Of a stretch of 64,000 nucleotides of DNA, positions 15,592 to 25,892 are shown piece by piece. Source of the stretch: an uncultured Bacteroides sp. (GTDB lineage: Bacteria > Bacteroidota > Bacteroidia > Bacteroidales > Bacteroidaceae). Positions within the stretch are counted from its first letter, which is position 1. Each line of letters begins with the position of its first letter. Below the pieces are notes generated by a model. It was not told the origin of the DNA. It was given only the letters and a program-made list of their open reading frames with translations, and made no database searches. Made by a program: the position numbers and the translations under genes. The stretch spans positions 264,621 through 328,620 of the forward strand of contig CABUKU010000002.1 of the NCBI GenBank assembly GCA_902492205.1. Reading direction: 5' to 3'.

Positions 15592-16545
15592 ATGACTATG
15601 AATTATCCATTTGACGGAACCATTAAAACTAGAAAAATTGAGAAGTGGAGTATCGCTGAATTTATAACCGAAATTTTCTATATCATCGTAGAAAAAAGTG
15701 GGCTTATAAGAATCGCTCCTGATTATTTTCACAATTTACGTCACAAATATTTTAGAAAAAAATATTTGAGACAAGACAAAAACGGGAACAAATATTTCAA
15801 TTTTAAAGGGATAAAGTTAGCATACGTAGAGAGATATGATGAAACACGTACTCTGCATTTTGTCTTTCAAGACACACTCGCATTTCACACTCTTTACAAT
15901 GACGACTATAACAGCCGGCTCGTGAAAAAACTTGACCTGCTAATGAATGAGGGCCCCTTTGGATATACTGATAAAGAAAAAGGAATAGATGTGACCGTAA
16001 AGTCCAAAGATATTGTTATCGATGCAGGTGCATGGTTAGGAGATTTTGCAGCCTATGCTGCTTTTAAAGGAGCTACCGTTTACGCTTTCGAGCCTACCGA
16101 TGATGTTTATAATATGTTACTGAAAACAATTGATTTAAATAAAGAAGTGAGTGGAAAAATCATACCGGTCAAATTAGGATTAGGAGATACTGAGGAAGAA
16201 CTTAAAATAGGCATTAAGAGATCTTCAATTAGTGGCAGCAATAGTTTTATTGACGATTTATCCATGAGCTCTTACGAAACTGCACATATCACAACAGTTG
16301 ATTCATTCGTCAATCAACATAAGTTAGAACGCGTTGATTTTATCAAATCGGATATTGAAGGTTTTGAAAGAAACTTACTTACAGGCGCAAAGGAAACATT
16401 AAAAAGATTTGCTCCTAAATTGGCAATCTGCACTTATCACTTACCTGATGATCCTGAGACATTAGAAAAGATAATAAAAGAAGCCAATCCTAATTACACA
16501 GTAATACAACTAAAACATAAGTTAATAGCAACTGTAGTCAAATAA
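15592..16545 (+). CDS. FkbM family methyltransferase
   Basis: 317 residues. The SAM-binding glycine-rich motif is DIVIDAGAWLGDFAAY (about residues 141-156), followed by VYAFEPTDDVYN and the family's VDFIKSDIEGFERN. It probably O-methylates a sugar of the repeat unit. Starts at 15592 and 15598 are equally likely (two ATGs). The N-terminal 130 residues are not obviously homologous to the family and may bind the acceptor. Confidence 0.85.
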   Translation: MTMNYPFDGTIKTRKIEKWSIAEFITEIFYIIVEKSGLIRIAPDYFHNLRHKYFRKKYLRQDKNGNKYFNFKGIKLAYVERYDETRTLHFVFQDTLAFHTLYNDDYNSRLVKKLDLLMNEGPFGYTDKEKGIDVTVKSKDIVIDAGAWLGDFAAYAAFKGATVYAFEPTDDVYNMLLKTIDLNKEVSGKIIPVKLGLGDTEEELKIGIKRSSISGSNSFIDDLSMSSYETAHITTVDSFVNQHKLERVDFIKSDIEGFERNLLTGAKETLKRFAPKLAICTYHLPDDPETLEKIIKEANPNYTVIQLKHKLIATVVK

Positions 16546-16564
16546 TAATACCGCTTAAATAAAC

Positions 16565-18115
16565 ATGCCGGAATCACGAACTCATAAAAGTTTGCTGAAT
16601 GCAAAAGTCAACCTGATATTCTATTTTATCAGTTTAGCCCTTGCTTTCTTTTCCCGAAAAATTTTCTTGGATTGTTTGGGGGCAGACTTTATTGGGTTAA
16701 CGGGAACCATCGGCAATATGCTCTCTTTCCTGAATTTAGCGGAATTAGGAATCGGGACAGCCTTTTACGTTTCACTCTATAAGCCTCTATTCGATCAGGA
16801 TAAGAAAAAGATTAATGAGATTATTTCCGTACTGGGATATTTGTACCAAAAATTAGGATTGCTAATATTAAACGCCGGGATTATATTAGGATGTTTCTTC
16901 CCTCTGATATTTAAAGATACCACTCTTTCGTTAGGGATTATTTACTTTACCTACGTATCTTATTTATCTTCCTCATTACTCACTTATTTCATAAACTACA
17001 AACAAACTTTATTATCTGCTGATCAGAGGAATTATATTGTCATTGCTTATTTAAATACAGCCAGAGTATTAAAAGTAATTATCCAAATAGCAATTACATA
17101 TTACACCCATAATTACTATTATTGGATAGCGATGGAATTACTTTTCGGAATTTGCTATTGCTTCGTCTTGAATTGGAAAATAAAGCAAACATACCCATGG
17201 CTAAAAACGAATATACATAGAGGAAAGGAATTGCTGCCTCACTATAAAGAGACAAAAACCAAAATAAAACAAATAGCAGTGCAACGTCTCAGCTTCTTTG
17301 CTTACGAACAAGCGTTGCCCCTTATTATATTTGCATTTACATCTTTACAAATTGTAGCTTATTACAATAACTACACTTTAATTACTACATCTCTTACAAT
17401 ACTTATATTCAACGTACTCGGAAGCGTCGGAACAAGTGTAGGAAATTTAATTGCAGAAGGCAATAGAGAAAAGATAATAAATATATTTTGGGAAATATAT
17501 TCCCTCCATTTACTTATAATCGGAGTATGTATTTTTGCCGTCTATCACCTGATAAATCCTTTTATAATACTCTGGTTAGGGGAAAAATATATTTTGAATA
17601 ACACAACTTTAATCCTTATCCTTTCTAATCTTTTTATCAGAAATTATTTAGAAACAAATTATAATTTTCTTAGAGGATACGGATTATTTGATGATGTATG
17701 GGCATCATATACCGAAGCCGGAATTAATATTGTTTTAGCAATAACATTCGGATATTTTTATGGAATAAATGGAGTATTGATAGGCGGCGTCACAGGAACC
17801 GCATTGAATACTTTTATCTGGAAGCCTTATTATTTATTCCATAATGGATTTAAACAATCATCAAAGCATTATTATAAAACAACTATAAAATATATGATTC
17901 TTTTGATTATTGCCTGGATCATTTCACATCACCTATTATCGTTTATCGTCATAGCAAATAATAATATTTTCTATAATTGGATATTATCAGCTATCGCTAC
18001 TTTATTAACTATAAGTATTATTTGGGGAAGTATTCTTTATCTCTTCACCAACGAAACAAAAAAATTATGCAATCGCATTTATTATCTTATGAACTCTAGA
18101 AAACTAAAATTATAA
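16565..18115 (+). CDS. Oligosaccharide flippase (Wzx, MOP superfamily)
   Basis: 516 residues with about 12-14 hydrophobic segments. The N-terminus (HKSLLNAKVNLIFYFISL, FLDCLGADFIGLTGTIGNML) and the long alternating hydrophobic pattern fit the polysaccharide transporter family. It should flip the lipid-linked repeat unit from the cytoplasmic to the periplasmic face. The EpsG-like polymerase follows two genes later, completing a Wzx/Wzy pathway with Wza and Wzc at 1832-5908. Confidence 0.88.
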   Translation: MPESRTHKSLLNAKVNLIFYFISLALAFFSRKIFLDCLGADFIGLTGTIGNMLSFLNLAELGIGTAFYVSLYKPLFDQDKKKINEIISVLGYLYQKLGLLILNAGIILGCFFPLIFKDTTLSLGIIYFTYVSYLSSSLLTYFINYKQTLLSADQRNYIVIAYLNTARVLKVIIQIAITYYTHNYYYWIAMELLFGICYCFVLNWKIKQTYPWLKTNIHRGKELLPHYKETKTKIKQIAVQRLSFFAYEQALPLIIFAFTSLQIVAYYNNYTLITTSLTILIFNVLGSVGTSVGNLIAEGNREKIINIFWEIYSLHLLIIGVCIFAVYHLINPFIILWLGEKYILNNTTLILILSNLFIRNYLETNYNFLRGYGLFDDVWASYTEAGINIVLAITFGYFYGINGVLIGGVTGTALNTFIWKPYYLFHNGFKQSSKHYYKTTIKYMILLIIAWIISHHLLSFIVIANNNIFYNWILSAIATLLTISIIWGSILYLFTNETKKLCNRIYYLMNSRKLKL

Positions 18116-18119
18116 AGTT

Positions 18120-19103
18120 ATGAAAGTGTCGGTACTTATTCCCGTTTATAATGTAGAGAAATATATTGAAAAGTGTATAATATCCATTATTAATCAAACA
18201 ATGACTAATGATGTTGAATGTATTATTCTAAACGATTATACACCTGATAAAAGTATAGAAATTGTTAACGATATACTATCTTCTTACAATGGAAATATCA
18301 GTTTTCGGATCATCAATCATGAACAAAACAAAGGACTTGCAGTAGCAAGAAACTCATTAATAACAGCAGCTACAGGAGATTATATCATCCATATTGATAG
18401 CGATGATTACTGTGAACCAGATATGATAGAAAAAATGTATCAAAAAGCTATAGAAAAAGATGCTGATATTGTAGTAGCTGATTATTATAAGACTGAATAT
18501 AAAAAAGAAATATATCAACATGCTATCGTTTCTGCAGATCCTGATATAAATATTAAATTATATTTTAGGGGATATGCTGCGACTTATGTCTGGAACAAAC
18601 TTGTAAAACGTAGTTTATACACCACCCATCACTTAAAAAATCCTGAAGGATTAAATAATTTTGAAGATGCATATATGTGTATATGCTGGTTTCTATTTGC
18701 TCAGAAGGTGTCATACTGTCCATTTGCTTTTGTACATCACATAGTATTCAACGTTAATTCTTATACGAATTGTAAAAACTTCAAATCGTTAAAAGATCAG
18801 ATAGGTATATGCAACGAAATTGAACATGTATTAAAAAGGAATGGAAAATATAAACAATTTGAACAATGTTTTCAAATTTACCTTGCAGGATTACAATTCA
18901 ACCTATTAAAGAATAGCCATGGGAACTTGCAAAGAAAATGGAACAAAGATTATAAAATAGCTATACGTTACATATTAAAGCACAATGGTCTGAATAGTTG
19001 GCAAAAAACAGCTTTAGCTTTTGCTTCATGCAATATGCTTTGGATATTCAACCTGTTACGTTATTTAAAGAGATTACAAAATCAGATATTACGCAATAAT
19101 TAA
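18120..19103 (+). CDS. Glycosyltransferase family 2
   Basis: 327 residues. The GT-A nucleotide-binding start is KVSVLIPVYNVEKYIEKCI, then LNDYTPDKS, and the metal-binding region IHIDSDDYCEPD (the DSDD acts as the DXD motif). It adds one sugar to the lipid-linked repeat unit at the cytoplasmic face. It starts 4 bases after the flippase stop. Confidence 0.92.
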   Translation: MKVSVLIPVYNVEKYIEKCIISIINQTMTNDVECIILNDYTPDKSIEIVNDILSSYNGNISFRIINHEQNKGLAVARNSLITAATGDYIIHIDSDDYCEPDMIEKMYQKAIEKDADIVVADYYKTEYKKEIYQHAIVSADPDINIKLYFRGYAATYVWNKLVKRSLYTTHHLKNPEGLNNFEDAYMCICWFLFAQKVSYCPFAFVHHIVFNVNSYTNCKNFKSLKDQIGICNEIEHVLKRNGKYKQFEQCFQIYLAGLQFNLLKNSHGNLQRKWNKDYKIAIRYILKHNGLNSWQKTALAFASCNMLWIFNLLRYLKRLQNQILRNN

Positions 19104-19134
19104 TTTAAATCCATAGTTTCTAAAGAAAGAATTT

Positions 19135-20349
19135 ATGCAAACAAAGTACCAGAATTATAATCTATTAAGAAATGATATGACAAATGTAACAGAATGGAAA
19201 ACCGGATTATTATTTTTACTAATCATACTAATAAATCCTATTGCGGGTATAAGTTTGTATATTATCTATATTATAATAGAAGATAATATCAATATCCAAC
19301 TATTACCATTTTGTTTACTAACAATATTATTTCTCTGTGCTTTGAACAATACCAAAGTACCGTTTAGCGATCAAGTACGGTATTATGATTATTTTAAACA
19401 TTTAAGTAAACATTCTGTAACATATAATTTCACAGAGTTTAAAGATTATGGATTTGTTATCATCAATTACATTCTTTATTTTTTCTTTAGGGGAAATACA
19501 CATTTATATGGCATATCAATTACATTTATACAATATAGTTTACTAATGTACACAGCCTATCTTTTTGCAAAGGCTAACAAACACTCATCAACAACATTAT
19601 TATTCACATTGATATTAATTGCTTTTATTCCTTATATTTTTGCACAAACCTCACATACTCTCCGCCAAAATATTGCAGCCTGCCTTTTATGCTATATTCT
19701 AATAGAATATGCATTCTATAAAAAGAAAAAATGGTGGTCAATGATTTTAATGGTAAGTATCCATTGGTCGAGTATCATTTTTATTCCTCTTTTCTTTTTA
19801 CCATTTTTAAAAGAGAGAATTTCTAAAAAGAATTTCATCCTCTACTTAGGAGTCATTATTTGCTTAATCTTTTTCAAATACATTTTATCAAACATACTTC
19901 CTTCAACAAACAGGATAGAATTAGCACAAGGATATATTAGCCAAGCTACAAATAGTCGTGGCTTTGGAGAATACTTAGTATATATACAAAATATCATTCT
20001 CTTTATATCATTGTTTTTTTGTACTTACATAAAACGAATAAAAACACATTCAACAGGCATTATTTATTTTACAAATTTTCTTTTAATTCTCTTATTTTTT
20101 AATATCATATCAGGAAAAGGAGAATTTGTAGTCAGAATCAACTTCTACATTTGGTATTTAATGCCATTTATTATCACATATATACTATCAAACTTTAAAT
20201 TCAATAAGAAGGTTTACCTGATGGCAAGTGGATTAATTATATCATTTTTTATTTATTATATGGAATATATGACACCTTATACTTATAAGTTACCCACCAC
20301 ATTTTATAAATGTCCCCTCTTCCAGTATTTTATTAATTTTTCATTCTAA
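19135..20349 (+). CDS. Polysaccharide polymerase, EpsG-like (Wzy)
   Basis: 404 residues, strongly hydrophobic, with about ten membrane segments. FSDQVRYYDYFKH, DYGFVIINYILYFFF and FAQTSHTLRQNIAAC match the EpsG polymerase family pattern. It probably joins repeat units in the periplasm. An internal Met at 19177 is an alternative start. The sequence is very A+T-rich, as usual for serotype-specific genes. Confidence 0.8.
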   Translation: MQTKYQNYNLLRNDMTNVTEWKTGLLFLLIILINPIAGISLYIIYIIIEDNINIQLLPFCLLTILFLCALNNTKVPFSDQVRYYDYFKHLSKHSVTYNFTEFKDYGFVIINYILYFFFRGNTHLYGISITFIQYSLLMYTAYLFAKANKHSSTTLLFTLILIAFIPYIFAQTSHTLRQNIAACLLCYILIEYAFYKKKKWWSMILMVSIHWSSIIFIPLFFLPFLKERISKKNFILYLGVIICLIFFKYILSNILPSTNRIELAQGYISQATNSRGFGEYLVYIQNIILFISLFFCTYIKRIKTHSTGIIYFTNFLLILLFFNIISGKGEFVVRINFYIWYLMPFIITYILSNFKFNKKVYLMASGLIISFFIYYMEYMTPYTYKLPTTFYKCPLFQYFINFSF

Positions 20350-20350
20350 A

Positions 20351-21316
20351 ATGAATATTATGCCAAGAAATCCAAGTATTGATATTTTAAAATGCTTTGC
20401 AGCAGTTTTAATTACAAATTCCCACATGGATATATTATACCATCCTTATGATTTTTTAGCCACTGGAGGGGCGATAGGAGATGTTTTATTTTTCTTTTGC
20501 TCAGGTTTTACTCTATTTTTAGGAAAAACTATCAGATTTGATAATTGGTATAAAAAAAGAATTTACAGAATATATCCTACAATTTTTGCGGTGGCTCTCT
20601 ATTCTTCAATTATATTCAATAAAAACTATAATATAACAGATCTTTTAATAAATGGAGGAGGATGGTTTGTTGCATGTATAATGATTTATTATATACCTCT
20701 TTATTTTATAAAAAGATATTGGATAAAACAAGTTAATGTTGCTTTTATAATAGCAGCTATCATAACTATTATTTGGTATTTATTTGAAAATCGCTCTACC
20801 ATTTTCATGTATGGAAACACATTTTTTAAATGGTGTCATTATTTTCTATTTATGTTACTGGGAGCAATAATAGGTAAATCAAAAAAAGAATGGAATTTTT
20901 CTTTAAAACAAGACTCTATATCATTGATTATTAGCATAATATTGTATTATATAATTCTTTTTGCAGGCGAAAAAAATGAAATAATATCTCAATTTCAAAT
21001 TTTATCTTTAATTCCCTTATTATCCATAACTATTTATTTCTTTAAAATATGCAATTCACAATTTATATTGAAGCTTGCTAAAACAAAAATAATCGATTGG
21101 CTCATTACTTTAATAGCCACTTTAACATTAGAAATTTATTTAGTTCAAGCAACAATGTTTACAGATAAAATGAATAATATATTCCCATTCAACATTCCAC
21201 TAATGTTTGTTGCTATCATCATAGTAGCATACTTTATTAAAATATTATCCCGACTGTTCACCCAAACCTTTAGCGAAAACCAATATATATGGAAAGAAAT
21301 ATTTAAGATAAAATGA
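20351..21316 (+). CDS. Acyltransferase 3 family membrane protein
   Basis: 321 residues with ten predicted membrane segments. It begins RNPSIDILKCFAAVLITNSHMD, the N-terminal histidine motif of the family, and later has RIYRIYPTIFAVAL. It is intact, unlike the phase-variable acyltransferase at 11131. It probably O-acetylates another position of the polysaccharide. It starts one base after the polymerase stop. Confidence 0.85.
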   Translation: MNIMPRNPSIDILKCFAAVLITNSHMDILYHPYDFLATGGAIGDVLFFFCSGFTLFLGKTIRFDNWYKKRIYRIYPTIFAVALYSSIIFNKNYNITDLLINGGGWFVACIMIYYIPLYFIKRYWIKQVNVAFIIAAIITIIWYLFENRSTIFMYGNTFFKWCHYFLFMLLGAIIGKSKKEWNFSLKQDSISLIISIILYYIILFAGEKNEIISQFQILSLIPLLSITIYFFKICNSQFILKLAKTKIIDWLITLIATLTLEIYLVQATMFTDKMNNIFPFNIPLMFVAIIIVAYFIKILSRLFTQTFSENQYIWKEIFKIK

Positions 21317-21346
21317 GCTAAGACACATTTAAAATATAAAATAATT

Positions 21347-22558
21347 ATGCACATCGTTTATATCAGTCGTGAATATGTCCCTACTCTAAGAGGTGGAGGA
21401 ATTGCAAGTTACCTTTATACTGTTGCTCATGCAATAGCTTCAAAGGGGCATAATGTTACCGTTATCTGTGCTTCCGACAATACCCGAACATGTTCGGACA
21501 GTATGGATAAGAACGTAAAAATCGTCAGATTGCAAGGAGGAGATTTCTTCTTGCCACAAGCGGAAAAAGGCATTTCACTTAAAAAATTACGTTTTGCATA
21601 TCGCTATCATTCATACAGGCACCGGGTAGCAGAAGCAATAACACAAATACACAAAGAAAGTAAAATAGATATTATAGAATCTGCCGATTTCGGGGATGAA
21701 GATATTTTTATTGATCGGAAGTTAAACATTCCGCTTGTAATCAGGCTGCACACTCCCATCGGTTCGTCGGTTCCAACTACACTCAAGAATAAAATATTAT
21801 CTTTTTTACAACCAAAGAAATTGTTGTGTGAGAGATTGGAAAATACAAAGTACATAAGTGCTTGTTCCGAATATATAAAAAAACAAGCTATAAGTTACTA
21901 TAAACTTAATCCTGATAAGATAAAGACAATCTACAATCCCATTAATACAGATATTCTACTTACTTTATCCTTTCCGGTTCAATCAATAGAAAAAGATAAT
22001 ATAAACATTTGTTATGCAGGTACTATATGCGAGGCTAAAGGGGTAAAAGAATTGATTGAAGCATGTGAATTATTAAGGGCAAATGGATTAAATATACATT
22101 TAACTTTAGCGGGAAAAATGGGAACATGGGGATTACAGCAAAAACAGCTTGCTTCGCAAAAAACATGGTGTGAATTCATGGGTAATCTCCTTCATAAAGA
22201 GGTATTCCGATTATATATGGAATCGTATATAGCCTGTTTTCCCTCTTGGGAAGATACATTCGGCTTAACATGTGCCGAAGCTATGTTGACAGGAACTATA
22301 ACAATAGGCAGTACCTCAGGAGGCATGAGTGAAATTATCGAAGATGGAAAAGATGGTTTTCTTGTTAAACCTAAAAACAGTCAACTGCTTGCCCGAACCA
22401 TTGAAAAAGCTATCAAGATGAGTGAACGGGAAAAGGAAGCTATGTCTGCATTAGCTAAAGAGAAAATTATGAATAAATTCAGCACGGATGTAATTGTAAA
22501 ACAGATGTTGGAATATTATCAAAACATTATAAACAAAGTTAATAATGAAAAAACATAG
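21347..22558 (+). CDS. Glycosyltransferase family 4
   Basis: 403 residues in a GT-B fold. The N-terminal loop is YVPTLRGGGIASYLYTVA, and the donor site is CFPSWEDTFGLTCAEAMLTG (the E-x7-E motif), followed by TSGGMSEIIEDGKDGFLV. It lies in the serotype-specific operon and ends 14 bases inside the next gene. Confidence 0.92.
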   Translation: MHIVYISREYVPTLRGGGIASYLYTVAHAIASKGHNVTVICASDNTRTCSDSMDKNVKIVRLQGGDFFLPQAEKGISLKKLRFAYRYHSYRHRVAEAITQIHKESKIDIIESADFGDEDIFIDRKLNIPLVIRLHTPIGSSVPTTLKNKILSFLQPKKLLCERLENTKYISACSEYIKKQAISYYKLNPDKIKTIYNPINTDILLTLSFPVQSIEKDNINICYAGTICEAKGVKELIEACELLRANGLNIHLTLAGKMGTWGLQQKQLASQKTWCEFMGNLLHKEVFRLYMESYIACFPSWEDTFGLTCAEAMLTGTITIGSTSGGMSEIIEDGKDGFLVKPKNSQLLARTIEKAIKMSEREKEAMSALAKEKIMNKFSTDVIVKQMLEYYQNIINKVNNEKT

Positions 22559-23126
22559 CCTAAAAGAATTGATTAAAAGTGATTATTTACGAATAAGCAA
22601 TAACCTTAATTGGTATAAATACATAAAAATATATTTTTTAAACCCTCGCGGAAAATATATATTCTGGCTACGCGCATACCAAGTATTAATAAATAAAAAT
22701 AATACACATTACCCCCATATTTTATATCTTTTCATTACTAAAATTATATATAAACATTATAGTTTATTGATAGGAATGCAAATACCAGCAAGAACTAAGA
22801 TAGGAAAAGGTTTTTATTTCGCACATTATTATGGTATTGTTATTAATGAGAATGCCATAATTGGTGATAATGTAACTATTTATAACGAAGTTACCATTGG
22901 ATATGCCCGAAGTCATAAAACAGGAAAGGAAGGTGCTCCAATCATTGGCAACGGAGTAGTCATATTTCCCGGAGCAAGAATCATTGGTCCTATTACAGTC
23001 GGAAATTACAGTATTATTGCTCCTAATGCAGTTGTAATAAATGATGTGCCGTCAGAAAGTGTTGTTGGCGGTATTCCTGCTAAAATAATATCCCAAAATG
23101 GCAGTTATGGATATTTTAATAATTAA
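22545..23126 (+). CDS. Serine O-acetyltransferase-like hexapeptide acetyltransferase
   Basis: 193 residues. The C-terminal half shows left-handed beta-helix hexapeptide repeats (IGKGFYFAHYYGIVIN, IGDNVTIYNEVTIG, IGNGVVIFPGARIIG, IGNYSIIAPNAVV), ending VGGIPAKII. In capsule loci such CysE-like proteins acetylate sugars rather than serine. The N-terminus is not the full CysE domain, supporting a sugar acceptor. It overlaps the previous gene by 14 bases. Confidence 0.85.
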   Translation: MKKHSLKELIKSDYLRISNNLNWYKYIKIYFLNPRGKYIFWLRAYQVLINKNNTHYPHILYLFITKIIYKHYSLLIGMQIPARTKIGKGFYFAHYYGIVINENAIIGDNVTIYNEVTIGYARSHKTGKEGAPIIGNGVVIFPGARIIGPITVGNYSIIAPNAVVINDVPSESVVGGIPAKIISQNGSYGYFNN

Positions 23127-23150
23127 TTCTTATTTAATCATATCTAAATT

Positions 23151-24326
23151 ATGAAAATACTTTGGGTAAACCCGGAATTCCTTGATTACAGAGTACCTGT
23201 ATATGATGCATTAAATAAATTATGCAACAACGAACTGTATGTTGTTTATTCAGGCTTAGCTACTCCGCAAAGGGTGATCGAAAAGATGAACGCTGCGTTA
23301 AAAGAGAACTCCATTCCACTCTATAATGATTTTCAACTAATCATCGGCAGCACAAAAAGTAACTTGGCTAATTCTTATGTGAGTTTCCGTTACCCAAAAA
23401 AATTAATGAAAACGATCAAACGGATAAAACCGGACATTATCATTTGTGAGGGATTCTTTAAATGGTCACCCTATGCTATGCTTCAGGCAAAGTGTATGAG
23501 AATACCTCTCTTTGTAGTGTATGAAAGGACTGAACACACGGAAAGGAACTGCCCTAAATGGCGGGAATGTGGAAGAAAGCTTTGGTCGCCGTTCATCAAA
23601 GGATTTTTCATAAATGGAAAACTTACACACGAATATTTAAAGCAAATAGGATATGGTAAAAAAATGATTTATAAGACAGGTATGGCAGCAGATAGCTACA
23701 TACTCAAAGAAAAAAAGGATTTATTCACTAACGAGGAAAGATTGATACTGAAAGAACAAATAAAAGTTAATAAAGGAATAACTTATCTTTTTGTGGGGCA
23801 AATGGTGCCAAGGAAAGGAATACAATATCTTTTGGCGGCATGGAAGAATCATACTCATAACTTCCCATTGGATAATCTTCTTTTAATAGGAGACGGCAAT
23901 CTTTTGAATAATTTCAAAAAAGAATATTCTCATATTAATTCTATTAAGTTCTTAGGGAACATCAACTATGATGAAATATATAAATATTATGCAATCGCTA
24001 ATGTATTCATCATCCCTACTTTAGAGGATAACTGGAGCTTAGTTGTGGCCGAAGCAATGGCTTGCGGTCTTCCCGTCGCTTGTTCTATTTATAACGGATG
24101 TTATCCTGAATTGGTAATAGAAGGGAGAAACGGGAAATTATTCGATCCACTCAAAGAAAAAACGATTATTGAGACTTTATCTTATTTTCATACAGTCAAC
24201 TTAGAAGAAATGGGAAAAAATTCGATAAAAATAGAATCTCACTATAATCCGGATACCATAGCTATAAATATATATAATGCTTGTAATGAAATAAATATAA
24301 ATACACTAAAAGATGAAAGAAATTAA
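23151..24326 (+). CDS. Glycosyltransferase family 4
   Basis: 391 residues, GT-B fold. FVGQMVPRKGIQYLLAAW marks the start of the C-terminal donor domain, and IPTLEDNWSLVVAEAMACGLP is the E-x7-E donor-binding motif. The N-terminus (ILWVNPEFLDYRVPVYDALN) is typical of acceptor domains that act on lipid-linked sugars. It ends 14 bases inside the LicD gene. Confidence 0.9.
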   Translation: MKILWVNPEFLDYRVPVYDALNKLCNNELYVVYSGLATPQRVIEKMNAALKENSIPLYNDFQLIIGSTKSNLANSYVSFRYPKKLMKTIKRIKPDIIICEGFFKWSPYAMLQAKCMRIPLFVVYERTEHTERNCPKWRECGRKLWSPFIKGFFINGKLTHEYLKQIGYGKKMIYKTGMAADSYILKEKKDLFTNEERLILKEQIKVNKGITYLFVGQMVPRKGIQYLLAAWKNHTHNFPLDNLLLIGDGNLLNNFKKEYSHINSIKFLGNINYDEIYKYYAIANVFIIPTLEDNWSLVVAEAMACGLPVACSIYNGCYPELVIEGRNGKLFDPLKEKTIIETLSYFHTVNLEEMGKNSIKIESHYNPDTIAINIYNACNEININTLKDERN

Positions 24327-25113
24327 AGATATAAACGAACTTCGTTCTATCCAATTAGAGGCACTAAAAGACGTGCATAAATTTTGCAAAGAAAACAATC
24401 TAAGATATTTTCTTGCATACGGCACATTATTAGGCGCAGTTCGCCACAAAGGGTATATTCCATGGGACGATGATATTGATATTATAATGCCTCGTCCTGA
24501 CTATGAACAATTTTTTAAGTTATATGGCAATAAAACTTACGAAGCATCCTGTTTCAAAAGTAATAAAATCCACCCGTATTTATATGGCAAAGTTTATGAC
24601 AAAAGAACTATTTTAAAAGAAAATATCACCTTTGACTTAGAAAATGGCGTTTATATTGATATATTCCCTTTAGATGGAATTCCTGCAAATCAACAAGAAG
24701 CACAAAAACTATTTAGAAAGATACATCGACTAAAAAAAGTCATGAATCTCAAAAAGAATAAGATAAACGGAGGTAGACGAGGATTAAGCAAACAAGTAGT
24801 ATTTATTATATTACAAAGTTTTGTTTTTTTTATTTCCTATAAATGGATTGTGAATAAAATAAACAATTTAGCTCAACGCATACCTTACAACTTCGCCAAT
24901 AATTATGTTAGCGTATTAACAGAAGGTGGTTATCCAACAGTTCATCTAAAAAGAGATTGTGAAGATTATACATTAATGGCCTTTGAAGGTGCTTTATTCA
25001 ATGTTCCCAAAGAATATGATAAGATTTTAACCAATATTTATGGAGATTATATGCAATTACCTCCTGAAAGTAAAAGAGTATCAACCCATTCTTTCAAAGC
25101 TTGGTGGAAATAA
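24313..25113 (+). CDS. LicD family phosphotransferase
   Basis: 266 residues with the LicD signature YGTLLGAVRHKGYIPWDDDIDI near residues 36-57. LicD proteins transfer phosphocholine, or a related phospho-alcohol or sugar phosphate, from a nucleotide carrier to a glycan. The next gene is a LicC-like nucleotidyltransferase, a natural donor-forming partner. LicA and LicB (choline kinase and permease) are absent from the locus, so the substituent may not be choline. Confidence 0.92.
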   Translation: MKEIKDINELRSIQLEALKDVHKFCKENNLRYFLAYGTLLGAVRHKGYIPWDDDIDIIMPRPDYEQFFKLYGNKTYEASCFKSNKIHPYLYGKVYDKRTILKENITFDLENGVYIDIFPLDGIPANQQEAQKLFRKIHRLKKVMNLKKNKINGGRRGLSKQVVFIILQSFVFFISYKWIVNKINNLAQRIPYNFANNYVSVLTEGGYPTVHLKRDCEDYTLMAFEGALFNVPKEYDKILTNIYGDYMQLPPESKRVSTHSFKAWWK

Positions 25114-25133
25114 ACTATAAAATAATAGAATAT

Positions 25134-25892
25134 ATGCAAGCATTAATTTTAGCAGCAGGATTCGGAAAGCGTTTACAGCCAATAACAAATAATATTCCTA
25201 AATCATTAGTCGAAATAAATGGTACGCCTTTATTAGTAAATGCATTGGAATGTTTATCAGGAAGAAATATTACCGAAGTCCTAATTGTTGTCGGAGATAA
25301 GAAAGATATTATAATTAACAGAATAGGTCATTCCTATAATGAAATGAAAATCATCTATATAGAAAACCCCATTTATAGCAAAACAAATAATGTGTATTCA
25401 TTATGGTTAGCTCAAAATTATGTGCACGATGATTTAATAATGTTAGAATGTGATCTATTTTATCATCGTGAACTAATAGATATTATACTCTCCGGAAAGG
25501 CTTCTTGTAACATATTAGTATCCCCTTTTAATAAATTGACTATGAATGGAACTGTAGTGAATATTACAGAAAACAATCAAGTTACCTCATTGATTACAAA
25601 GCAAAAACAAAAGAATGTTTTCGATCATACCAACTTAATGAAAACAGTAAACATCTATTTTTACAAACGAGAATTCATTCTTAACAAATTTTTCCCTGCT
25701 ATAGATTTATTTATAAAAACACAAGGTGTCAATAGCTATTATGAATTAATATTAGGTTCACTAATATATTACGGGAATTCTGATATATCTGCAATCTGTA
25801 TTAATGAATCCAAATGGTGTGAAATAGATAATATTGAAGATTTAGAACTTGCAAAAAAGAAATTTAACATCCATAACAACAAACAAAAATGA
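25134..25892 (+). CDS. LicC-like nucleotidyltransferase
   Basis: 252 residues from the ATG at 25134, which is preferred because the motif MQALILAAGFGKRLQPIT normally begins such proteins; an upstream GTG reading overlaps LicD. Other motifs are KSLVEINGTPLL and LMLECDLFYH (metal site). The pattern YSKTNNVYSLWLA is typical of LicC-like CTP:phosphocholine cytidylyltransferases. The product is probably a CDP-activated alcohol used by LicD. It overlaps the next gene as ATGA. Confidence 0.85.
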   Translation: MQALILAAGFGKRLQPITNNIPKSLVEINGTPLLVNALECLSGRNITEVLIVVGDKKDIIINRIGHSYNEMKIIYIENPIYSKTNNVYSLWLAQNYVHDDLIMLECDLFYHRELIDIILSGKASCNILVSPFNKLTMNGTVVNITENNQVTSLITKQKQKNVFDHTNLMKTVNIYFYKREFILNKFFPAIDLFIKTQGVNSYYELILGSLIYYGNSDISAICINESKWCEIDNIEDLELAKKKFNIHNNKQK

